Assembly: GCA_022495995.1 (NCBI GenBank)
Contig: JAFEMH010007487.1
Location: 23,818 to 87,817, forward strand
Source: Adenophora triphylla var. japonica
Taxonomy: Eukaryota > Streptophyta > Magnoliopsida > Asterales > Campanulaceae
Direction: 5' to 3'
Length of the DNA stretch: 64,000 bases
Shown here in pieces: positions 43,860 to 53,895 of this stretch. Position numbers and translations under genes: made by a program. The notes beneath the pieces were generated by a model, which was given only the letters and a program-made list of their open reading frames with translations, had not been told where the DNA came from and searched no databases. Every line of letters starts with the position of its first letter. Position 1 is the first letter of the stretch.

Positions 43860-44085
43860 GAGTTTAGTTCAGGAGTATGAACCTAAATGGGGACTTAGTT
43901 CAGGAGTATGAACCTAAATGGGGACTTAGTTCAGGAGTATGATCCTAAGTTGAGGTTTGGTTCAGGAGTATGGACCTAAATGGGAACTTAGTTCAGGAGT
44001 ATGATCCTAAGTTGAGGCTTGGTTCAGGAGTATGGACCTAAATGGGAATTTAGTTCAGGAGTATGATCCTAAGTTGAGGTTTTGT
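43860..44085. repeat. Minisatellite, about 32-bp unit, about 7 copies
   Basis: Units contain TTCAGGAGTATGAACCTAA and a variable GGGGACTTAG or GTTGAGG segment. It is part of the hypervariable 3' region of element B. Confidence 0.9.
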
Positions 44086-44449
44086 ACCTGAGGGAGACTA
44101 TTTGAAGGTGTTCTCGCTGGGGAAGATTCGGGCTTACGAGAACTATCGGGAAAAAGGGTGACCGTGTTGGACAAGTGATTGGACCTATGGTAGGCTACAT
44201 AGTTTTCAAAAGGGGTGGCGATAACGAGAGGCCATGGGTCTTGTACCCAAGGTTGACTACTCTTAGGGGGGCACCCGAGGATTGACTAAAGCTTACGTTG
44301 CTGTTTGCGGGGATAGAGATAGCTAAAGCTACGGGTAATCATGCAACATTTGTGAGTGTATGCATATTTTTGAGATATGTTGAAGGACTAACGTACCTTT
44401 GCTGTGCTTACCTGCAGGAGAGCAAGTTGCGGGGGCTGTGTTGATGCAT

Positions 44450-44965
44450 CCTTGAGAACTTGGCGTCTCTGTCCGAACTGCATTTGAGAACTTGGCATCC
44501 CTGACCGATTTGTATTTGAGAGCTTGGCGTCCCTGACCGATTTGCATTTTGAGAACTTGGCGTCCCTGACCGAATTGTATTGGAGAACTTGGCATCTCTG
44601 ACCGATTTGCCGTTGAGAACTTGGCGTCCCTGACCGAATTGTATTTGAGAACTTGGCGTCTTTGACCGATTTGCCGTTGAGAACTTGGCGTCCCTGACCG
44701 AACTGTATTTGAGAACTTGGCATCCCTGACCGATTTGTATTTGAGAACTTGGCGTCCCTGACCGATTTGCCTTTGAGAACTTGGCGTCTCTGACCGATTT
44801 GTATTTGAGAACTTGGCGTCCCTGACCAAACTGTATTTGAGAACTTGGCGTCCCTGACCAAACTGTATTTGAGAACTTGGCGTCTCTGACCGAACTGTAT
44901 TGTAGAGCTTGGCGTCCTTGACCTATTTGTATTGGAGAGCTTGACGTCCCTGACCGATTTGTAGA
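44450..44965. repeat. 33-bp-class minisatellite, about 16 copies
   Basis: Units read GAGAACTTGGCGTCCCTGAC plus CGATTTGTATTT or a similar end. Long minus-strand frames are open in all three phases across it, which is expected from a unit mostly divisible by three and low in stops; none looks like a real protein. Confidence 0.95.
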
Positions 44966-46445
44966 CACTGGAGGCGGTCTTCATATGTTTGTGGATGTTG
45001 GGGGCCGTTTTCATCCATTTGTGGACATTTGAGGTCGTCTTTGGTGAAGATCATCCTTGCCGAAAAGGGGGATTACGTTTGAATTCCTGCATTTGTTAGT
45101 GAAGAGGAAGATGCATATATGGCATTCATGATGGCGGATGCATGCATAGAACCAAAAATGATTATGAGATGATGCATTTACTTGCTTTCGAAGATGCACT
45201 TGGCCTAAGCTTTTGGCAGGGAAATTATGATTTATGATCTTCAATCACTTAGGATTGTTCCTATTGACTCAAATTTTGTGCATGCTACATGAGCCCTTGG
45301 GAGATTTTTGTGGGGATGCATGGGTATGGAGACTGCTTGGAACAGATTTTGAGCAAGTGGGGGATGAGAGCCCTCGATCGCGATTAAAACAGCGGTTGTT
45401 GACGAGGTTTTGTTAATAGTATCACATGGACCTCAATTTTGATGAGATTGGATTCGGATCCCGGGTATTGATTGAAATTTTCCCTCTCATTCTTGGTCAT
45501 TTGAAGCGTCTTGACGAGGCTCTAGGGCACGTTGATACGAGTGAAGCTTCTTTCATTTGGGTGAGCTGTGACTTTGGCCGAAACCTTATCCGGAGAATGA
45601 TTTGATGGAATTGCTAATGCCGGGAGAAACCCTGATCTTGAATTCCGATGCTACGGGAAGCTGCCGTGTACCAAGTTCTGAAGCTGAAATTCTTTCTTGC
45701 GACTTGATAAAATTCGGGTCCAAAAGACCACCTTGACAAAGCCCCCGGATCCTGAGTAGGCAAAGTCCAGATTTTGAAGAAGCGACTTGGCGAGTCTATC
45801 TCGTAGTGAAGAACCCAACGTGGACCCAAAGATGACTATATAAGCCCCAGCTTGAAGAGCTGCTACAGGAGAACCTGGGAGAACCGCTTAGCAAGCCCCA
45901 GCGTGAAGAAATTCAGAGCAGTTTTATTGCAGACAGAGTCATCATGTGACCGAGGGGGCACCCATCTTTTCAAATCTTAGTCAACCAGTCACTGGACAAG
46001 ACTCAGGAATGTTTACATGCAGGGGCACATCTTTCGAAAAGTGGGAATGAATCCCGATTTTGTGTATACACACTCGCTTTAGGTTTGACTCTTTTGAGAG
46101 AGTATAAGCATCACAAGGTGTGGAAAAGTGTATGGAAGCCCCTGCAGACAGAAAGACAGTGTTTGGCTCTATTTTCCTATGATGTAGAAAGAGAAGACTT
46201 GTCGAGACACTTGAAAACTTGTCTTATTCATGATGATCACAAGGCTGCTTAAAACCCTTTGTTAATGTTCGGGTTATTCAACTCCTAATTCTGATATGAA
46301 CAAATATTTTGATTAATCACAAGGAGAAAACCAACTGATATCGAGAATCAAGCTCGGAAGGGCGGAAAGTGTATAGGGACGATCCTTGATGGGACCGGAT
46401 TTTTTTTTTCTGAGATTTGTTTGTGATTTCGACCGGACCATTTCT
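44966..46445. other. Non-coding middle of element B
   Basis: No coding region or clear repeat is seen. Dispersed words resemble parts of the flanking 3' region. Confidence 0.5.
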
Positions 46446-46496
46446 GGTTGCCTACGTTCCCTCCATTATGAAGAGCTCAGGTCGCCGTAGTTCGGG
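46446..46496 (-). promoter_or_regulatory. Post-pol motif retained in pol-less element B
   Basis: On the minus strand CCCGAACTACGGCGACCTGA followed by GAGGGAACGTAGGCAACC matches 35831-35878, which in A follows integrase directly. It marks where pol would have ended in the ancestor of B. Confidence 0.6.
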
Positions 46497-47990
46497 CCTA
46501 TCCCGAATGAAAAGAGAACGAATGTTGAAATTCGAGGGTCTGAGGACCTTTGGGGATTTTGAGGATTGAATAACATATCCTCTTAGAGTGTCCATGAAAG
46601 ACACGGATGCGAAGCCCCAGTGGGACATCCACGGCAAGTGTTTGTGAGGAGAAATGAAATATGCTCACATGAAGGGAAGGATTGAATTTGCACAATCTTT
46701 GATTGGTAATTTTGAACCAAGATGGATTAGATTCCAATTTAAGCAAGCAATGAAGCATTAATTTGATTTAGATCTTAAAGATATTATGATGAAATTGCTA
46801 TCCGATAGAAATTGCAGCTGGGTTTCCGGGCTTCGATCGGCCATCGGGTGATTTGGGAAATTGTGACCTCTTAAGATGAGAGGTCGGCTGGGCCTTTTAC
46901 TGACTGAACCTCTAAAGGTGAGAGGTTGGCTTGCAGGGATGTGTTTGGGAAATCTATGGCGGGGAAGATTGATTGCCTCTAAGAATGAGAGGTCAAATTT
47001 TGACTTTGTCCAAAGGCGAGGGTAATGGGAGTATCCTCTAAAATCGAGAGGATGGCTTGAGATTGGTTTAAGGTAATGATGAGAGGAAGTCCAAGCTATC
47101 GAGAACTTTTGTGAACTTGTGAAAATTCGGGCTTCTTTTTGATCATTGGAGAGCCCCCTTTTTTTTTTTTTTTTTTCTTTTTTTTTGGAAGGCTTCCTGA
47201 GGAGCTTGGAATTATATCCGAGATTGCGAGGATTTTAAAATCCTTCTTTTGAGAATTTGGACGGCCTCTTTGAGGAGTTGAGAATTATCTTTCCTTCCTT
47301 CACAACTTGAACATTTTATGCATCGCCGACTCTCGAAGCTAACTTCTTTGGCGTTGCTTGGACTTCTCTCAATAAGGAGCAAAGGTGATGGCTAAACAGG
47401 GTTTCAAAACATGCCGATCTTGAAATGAAAAGGTAGTATTTAGTGAGGGTGAGGTAATGGCTTTCCTATGGGCGAAAGGTTTCAACCGCAATCCCTACTG
47501 GATGATCTAAACGAGATTAAGTCTTCATTGCTTGCTTAAGCTTTATATGAGAAAAGATCCATGCAAATTCATCGAGCAACGAGATGATGAGGATGAAAGG
47601 GATGTGAGCATATGAGATGCAAGATGGGGAGTTGGTAAGCCCCAATTTGAGAAGGATATCAATTGATTTTCTTACTCCGATTAATTTAAATATTAATTAT
47701 TTCAAAGAATTAGTGGTTGAGCAGCACAAGTGATCATTTTGGATAAAACCATTTCAATTAAGTGTAACGTGAGTGCGCAAGTGATGTCTCAAGTCTAGCA
47801 AGAAAAGAAAAAAGACTTATATTAAAAGTTAGACATTTAACCACTATGTCCAAAATGGACTACAACGACAAATGTCCAGGAAGGACTTAGGTGAAAGAAA
47901 AGTACTAGAACCTACGAAGGTTGACTCAAAAGACTGTTTTAAAGATAGGTAGCCCCCAGTCTAGCCGCTCTTTGCTGTTGGACCATGCAT
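46497..47990 (-). other. Interval where pol would be expected, element B
   Basis: No protease, reverse transcriptase, RNase H or integrase motif is seen on the minus strand. Short degenerate repeats of CCTCTAARRATGAGAGG occur at 46860-47060, and there is a T-run of about 30 bases near 47158-47188. Confidence 0.6.
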
Positions 47991-50198
47991 CTATTCTTCG
48001 ACGCAGGAGACGAGAGCTATTGCAGGTCTTTCCCTCAGGACTTCTTTGTCAACTTTTTGCTCAATCCAACCATTTTCATTGCCTGCGATGACTGGTTCAT
48101 TGACCTCGCAAAGGGACGAGTCAAACTCCATTGTGCCCACAAGGCTTGCATCACCAAACTCGACCATGTTGATACCCATGTTGTTATTTCTGGGGAACGG
48201 GTTATTGATGGTGTTGGGCCCTTCAGGCACTTCTAACCTCCCTTGCTCAATCAACCCTTGGATGGCCTTTTTCAGGGGGACGCAATCATCTGCCAGGTGC
48301 CCATGGTACTGATGAAAGGCACAATGCTTGGAGGTATCCAAAGGAGCGTTGGGGTTTCTTGGCTGATAATTATCCAAAGGCCGGAGCAAACCTTCTTTTA
48401 CCAATCCTCTAAAGATATCACTTAAAGGCATCCCAAGGTTTATCAAGTCTTGGAGCCGAGATCTGGATGCATCAGGTTTCTTGGGAACAAAGGAAGTGGC
48501 ATTGTTACAGTCCTGTCCCGCATAGCTAATCACTTCTTTACCTTTTGGTTGGGCAAGAGCTGTGTTGGAGGTGGAAGAAACCCGGTATCTCGTAAGGTGT
48601 GCAGCAATGGCCGCCGATTGTAAGCCTTTTCGAACTTAGCCCCGGAATTAACCATTGCACGCAAGTCAGCGTAGGGGAAGTGACTGAGGGAAGCTCTCAA
48701 ATGCGGCTTCAAGCATGACTGGAAGATGTCTAACTACTCCTCGTCAGAGGGAGGAATGGCTATTTCACTGAGCTTTAAGTTCCACCTTTTATAGAAATCT
48801 CCAATATTCTCATCAGGGCGCTGCATCGTTGTCTGCAGGTCAACTCTGTTCGTTTCCCATTCCCAGTTGGCTTTATACTTATCTGTGAAAGTACTGGTAA
48901 TCTGTTCCCAAGTAGCCCTAGCTTCAGGCTTCAATCGAAAGAACCATTTCAAAGCCCCTGACTTCAAAGAGAGACTAAAGTAGTCGGCCAACTGCTGGTT
49001 TGTGCATCCCTTAGCCTTCATTGCCAAAGTGTATGTATCCAAGTGAGTTTTCGGGCACGCAGTCCCATCAAACAGGTCTAGATTAGGCATCACAAACTTG
49101 TGGGGCAAGGGAACAATGGAGTCCGGGTTCGTAGACTGGAAGGCAGACTTCTTAGCAGTCAATTCAGAAATTTGTGCTTTCATCTCCTTGTGCTGTTCCA
49201 TGTACCAGGCCAGGTGAGGGTCCTGTGGTGGAGCCATAGCGTTCAAACCAGTGACTGAGCTGGAGAGAGGTTACCACTGGCGGCACACTGGTGGAAGGGA
49301 AACCATATTCCGGGGCATAGGTGAAAACCTGTCCTTGGCCCAACTTACCCTGGGGAGTGTAGGTAGGAGCTTGGGCAAAGGGATAAAACCCAGCGACCTG
49401 CTGTTGGCTTTCCATTGGCAGAGAAGGTGAAGGCAGTCCTGATGTAGCTGGGTAGCTCGAATTTCCGGAGTGAGGCCCATAAGTAGGCTTGAGTACGGGT
49501 TGCTGTCCCAGATTGTTGAATTGCATGGCTGCCTGTGGCGAAGGTGTGTAACCCGGGGGGTACTGCGGTCCTGGTGATTCTGATGAAACCGGGATGGCGG
49601 TTTGGTAACCCATCGAACCCTGGGTGAATGGATTTGTGAAAGCTGTGTGAGGAGCAACTGAACCAGTACCATTCTGAGGAGGGGCTCCTGACTGTGGCCC
49701 AGAACCAAACTGTGGCGGCATTCCAAATTGTGGCTGTGAAGGTCCGGATTGATCGGTTCCGAACTGCGGTGGGATTTCAATCTGCTGTGGCATTCCGAGG
49801 TATCCCCACCCATGAGAGGACATTCCGTACTGACTTTGCCTCCACTGGGGAGCTGCGAACTGATTCGTCCCGTCAGGCTGCATGGATCCAGTGGTCTGAC
49901 CCAGAGATAGAGGAGCATGGGTTCCGATAGTACTGAAGGAGGTTGGTGGTGGCATCCTGGAGTAATCGGGGCGACCAAGATTGGGATTGTGGTCCTCCTC
50001 CTCTTCCACGGTGAAAGTGCCGTCGGGGTTGAGGCTGGCGGCCAGACCATGGCTCTTAATAGCCTCCATAAGGCTATTCAGCTGTGCTTCTTGTCGCACT
50101 CTCATCTGTTCTGCTAACTGATTCCACTGCTGTTCTGTCTGAGGAGTCCCAAGCGGCGGAGTGACGTTGTCCCCATCGTTACCAGCTGATGCAGACAT
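47991..50198 (-). pseudogene. Gag of element B
   Basis: It starts at ATG 50198 (MSASAGNDGDNV). The first part (to about 49270) has a Gln-rich helix, an acidic stretch and a long Gln/Pro/Gly-rich linker. After a frameshift near 49270 the gag core follows (49246-48734: LDLFDGTACPKTHLDTYTLAM, ADYFSLSLKSGALKWFFRL, DENIGDFYKRWNLKL), the Retrotrans_gag fold. A TAG at 48732-48734 interrupts the same frame, which continues to about 48535 (YADLRAMVNSGAKFEKAY), then shifts again into 48533-47991 with a CAFHQYHGHLADDC segment, the reduced zinc-knuckle-like motif of Tat gags. Two frameshifts and one stop make it inactive. It lacks any pol continuation. Confidence 0.85.
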
Positions 50199-50269
50199 TC
50201 TGAAACCCGGAGTCGGAACAAACGGTGAAGCTGACGATGCGCTTGACTCTTCCCAACTGATCAAACGGT

Positions 50270-51479
50270 GACCCGGTGCCCGAAACCAAGCTTTGTGCGG
50301 AGCTGCGGGGGAAAGACACGAGGGTTCAGATGGTGGGATTTGAAGGAGGGTAGGTGTTTGGGCTCAAGGCTCATGCAACATTCAGTTATTTGTTCTTGTT
50401 TACTTAAAACATGTTTTATTAGCCTAATCGGTTGGAAAAGATTGCTCTTCTTTTTCGCAAACTACTCTGATTCCTGGATCAGTGGGCCCCGTCACTACGA
50501 CTATAAGCCCCTCGTATTCCACCTGTATTTCGACCTCCCAGGGCGGACAACCCTGGGCAAGGGTCCTATAGGGCAAGCGGGTCCCACCGACCGAAAGAAA
50601 AATGATCCTAAAAGTCTGGCGGGTAATCGAGTCTTAACGAGCATTCGATGTAAATTACGGACAAAGCTGACGTCAAAGTCAAGATCGTGTCTGAGGGCTC
50701 GACAGAAAGTCGGCATGATTTGGACTGATAAATGTCCGCAATTGATCTTGACTTGTCGTCAGTTAGGCCGTAATTAGGCATGGAATAACCGTTAATCCTT
50801 GATGACTCAGTGTCATGCTGGGAGTCAGTGTATAATTTGTGCCAGTCAGAGTCGAAGTCAAGGCGCCGGTCAATATCTTGGTCAAAGTCTGCGGCGGAAA
50901 ACCGGCATGACTTCGACTGATTAGGGACCCGAAAGATATTGAGTCTGTATGCCGACAACGACTTGAAAGGAAAGGTCTATACACTGACAGGGCATGACAC
51001 AGACCAGACTAAAAACCAACCGGGTCTCGGACAAAGTGTGTCACGGACAAGTGCATGGTCGACACGAGGCTCCATGGGATGTTTGGGTAGTCCTGTGCTC
51101 GCACCGAGAGGTGTAATAAGACCAAACGGGCCGCGGCAAGGATTTCCCCGGGTTAGGGACGTAGTGTGCAGTGTAAGGCCACGTGCGAGTAGTGTGCAAG
51201 CAGTCTATCTTTTTTTTCTGAGTAAAATAGAGATTTTTTTTATGTGTCTTAAAAAGTATGATGCATGCTCTTTTTTTTTGAAAATTTTCTTTTTTTTTTG
51301 AAATTTTTTTTTGAATTTTTTTTGGAGCAACTGAACACATAAGCACATAGTTCAAAATTCAAAATTCAAACAGTCCAAGGCAACGGGTCCAACAGTCAAA
51401 ATATCGACTTTTCCGAGGCAACAAAGCACAATGTGCAAAACAAATACACGTACACACACACAAAACAAAGGATTTCAAA
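50270..51479 (-). other. Untranslated leader of element B
   Basis: It shares blocks with the leaders of A and D, e.g. the AGAGCAATCTTTTCCAACC region (about 50430-50450 complement) and the GAGACTCGGTTGG-like region near 51015-51040. No ORF is supported. Confidence 0.65.
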
Positions 51480-51497
51480 TCCCCAGCAGAGTCGCCA
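51480..51497 (-). promoter_or_regulatory. Primer-binding site of element B
   Basis: On the plus strand TCCCCAGCAGAGTCGCCA; on the minus strand TGGCGACTCTGCTGGGGA, one base from the LTR end and identical to that of A. Confidence 0.85.
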
Positions 51498-51498
51498 C

Positions 51499-53192
51499 TG
51501 TGATGTACCCGATTTTTTTTTGAAATCAAACGGAGTCGCCACGCCATTTTTATTTTGAGGGCCAAAACTTTGAAAAAAGCCCGAGATCAGAAATTTAGGT
51601 TCGGAGGTCACGTTATCGGGAAGGACGTTAGTGTGCACCCGGCGCGCCTCGTAAAACGAGTCTTCCAAACATTTGAAATCCTTTTGTGTGTGTGTGTGTG
51701 TGTGTGTGTTACTTTGGCCAAAATTAGTTGAAGCTGAGAAAAACAAAAATGGGGAACTCTTTATAAGACTTTGAACAATCCCCAAGATTTTTGGTATGAT
51801 TTATGGGTTGAGTCTTTGCACTCAAAAGATTTTTTGGAGTTGAAAAACAATTCTGCCAGAATGAAAAAGGCAGTTGACCCTTGACTTTGAAATGGACTTA
51901 AAGGCTTCAAAACCTCAGAATATGGGGAAAGTCCGATAATGAAAGTTGCTTAAAACACCTTAAATAGGGTTTCTGCAAAGGAACTTTCCATTTTGGGGGT
52001 GATTTGAGGGACCAAAACCTTCTGGAACTCTCAGATATGAAATCTGGATTTCCAGAAACTGATGAACTGACCTTTAAAAGAAAATTTGAAAAAAGGAGTT
52101 TTACTCACTCAAAAAATAAAGTAAAAATATTTATGGAAAGATCTGGATGTTGGCTACAAAAAGTATTTTGTAGTCAACACCAAATTCCAAGTTTATCTGT
52201 GTCCAAAAAATTAGACCATGGACTGAGGTCTGAGAAAATTGCTACTGGACAGCAACTTCTCAAGAAAGAAAATATGATTTTAAAGGGGGTTTTGCATCCA
52301 TGCTTGTCCCCATTTCCCTAGATTTTGGTTAGTGATCACTTGACATTTTAGTGGTGAATCAACTATATCAAACCATCCTTGGGGTACATTAGGACTTAAG
52401 CACTTCATTTGCTTGGGGAGGGGAATTTTATCCTTGAAAAAGAGATTTGATGTATGAAAATGATTTTTGGGGGTTTTGAAAATGTGTTTTCTTTGCAAGT
52501 AAGTAAGAACACTTTGAAAATAATGTTGATCCTTGTAGAAGATCATCCATGGAGATGAACTTCCATGGTGATCTTCTTGGATCTAAGACAAGAAGATGAA
52601 ATAACTACATTTTGTAGTTTGAAGATGCATGCATGAATGAGAGATTTAGTGTAGGGAGAGGGAGGTTATACCTATCTTCCTTGTGTTGATGTATGAGACT
52701 TGAGTATGGGAGTGTTTTGAAAGTATTTTGAGTGAGTGTGATTTGGGAAAGATTGGAGAGAAAATGGTGGCAATTCAAGTGAATTCCCACTGTTTTCTCC
52801 CTATTTTTCGCCAAGGTGCAGTTGCTGTGAGTGAGTTGTGTTGTGTAAACTGAGAGAGGAGGGTTCAATTTATAGCCCTCTGAAATTGACAAACATGTCT
52901 GCGCGGATATGATCTGCAGCGTGCACTGTTCATTAAATGCAGCTCCAGGCTTTGGACAGGAAGAATAAAATTCAAAAATCCAGCAGTTTATGTTTTTCAA
53001 CTTGCCCAATTCGGATTTTTCCAATTTCTTTTGCTTTTTGAGATTCTTTTGAAGGTTTAACCTTAAATAACAATGCCCACTTTGCCCTTGCTTTGTTAGA
53101 AAAGTTAGGAATGTTAGGAAATGTTAGGAATGTTAAAACTTTCGTTAATTTTCTAACGAAAATACTAACAAACTCAAATTGGAGCACTTACA
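51499..53192 (-). mobile_element. 5' LTR of element B
   Basis: It has the full set of LTR signals on the minus strand: palindrome as TCTGCGCGGA (52898-52907, one CpG to TpG change relative to the 3' LTR), TATAAATT (about 52866-52873), hairpin 1 CTCGTAAAACGAG (51648-51660) and TGGCGACTC as GAGTCGCCA (51533-51541). It is nearly identical to the 3' LTR, so the insertion is young relative to A. Confidence 0.95.
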
Positions 53193-53197
53193 GGCAG

Positions 53198-53387
53198 CCC
53201 GCAGCAACTCCCAATCAGGAACCAACTCCTTAAAAGACCAAATCGAGCAAAGACGAAACCTTACCTCGAAACCCCGTCTCTGATGCCTCATACGGCGTCT
53301 CATCCACGTTTTCAGCTGCTCAAGGAAGTGTGCTTGCCTCTCCTGCGAAAGCCTCGACAAAATTCTTGGAACGTACGAAGAATCCAT
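53198..53387 (-). pseudogene. Antisense DUF7745-like gene of element A, 5' part
   Basis: It starts at ATG 53387 (MDSSYVPRILSRL) with a Arg-rich helix (QERQAHFLEQLKTWMRRRMRH). The insertion of B cuts the gene at codon 64. Counting the TSD once, 190 bases here join to 37910 without loss of frame. Upstream of the ATG lie two copies of the LTR palindrome (53505-53550). Confidence 0.65.
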
Positions 53388-53504
53388 GGCAAAAATGGAG
53401 GTTCCTAGAGAAAATGGGGAAGAAAGCTCGAAAATGGCTGCAAATGGGGAATGGGAAAAGTCCAGGCACTGGAAAGCATTTATGTCCTCCCAAAAAATAA
53501 AGAT

Positions 53505-53557
53505 GGTCCGTACGGACCTCTTTGCAATGTAGGTTTGTCCGTACGGACCTCTTTGCA
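53505..53557 (-). promoter_or_regulatory. LTR-type palindromes upstream of the antisense gene
   Basis: GGTCCGTACGGACC (53505-53518) and TGTCCGTACGGACC (53536-53549), both followed by TCTTTGCA, lie 118-163 bp upstream of the antisense ATG at 53387. The same unit is found four times in the U3 of each A LTR. This suggests a promoter of the antisense gene built from, or regulated like, the LTR promoter. Confidence 0.55.
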
Positions 53558-53895
53558 ATCAGAACCCATTTCCCCAGCAAACAGTACAACAACCACTGTC
53601 CCCAACAGGACCTTGCTCTAAATTGCCCAAACACTGGCCAAAACCATTTCCGGCAAGCATACACTACCCACAAACGCACCCTCAGCTCACGTGGCATGCA
53701 CAAAAAATAAAATAAATAATAGCAACCAATTCCTAGGTCAAAACCCGGGAATCACAAAGCGACATTACATCTTAAAATAAAATACTGTTACCATGCAAAT
53801 ACAAGTGTTTTATTACAGGTACCCATAAATGTCTATTGCTAAACAAAAAGAAAAAAAAAAAGAGAAGATATGGAAAGAGGGAAAGCAAATGAATA
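53558..53895. other. Spacer between the two antisense genes
   Basis: No ORF is supported. It contains an A-rich tract at 53847-53865 and would hold the 3' UTR of the PMD-like gene and the promoter of the DUF7745-like gene. Confidence 0.5.

Larger units (their letters stand above)
37911..53192 (-). mobile_element. Element B: gag-only, non-autonomous Tat-like element
   Basis: LTRs on the minus strand: 5' LTR 51499-53192 (1694 bp) and 3' LTR 37911-41731 (1690 bp without the nested solo LTR). TSD GGCAG at 37906-37910 and 53193-53197. Primer-binding site at 51480-51497, leader, broken gag (47991-50198), no protease, reverse transcriptase or integrase, then the post-pol motif, minisatellites, paired pre-polypurine motifs and LTR. 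The order corresponds to a Tat element with pol deleted, similar in concept to TR-GAG elements. It sits in an ORF of A. Confidence 0.95.

Noticed and set aside
42095..44965. Arrays with regular repeats, considered as CRISPR
   Set aside because: Units are contiguous minisatellites without unique spacers, inside a plant retrotransposon.
44329..45014. Long minus-strand ORFs of about 166-208 codons
   Set aside because: They are open in three frames because of the repeat unit; the composition is purely repeat-derived.
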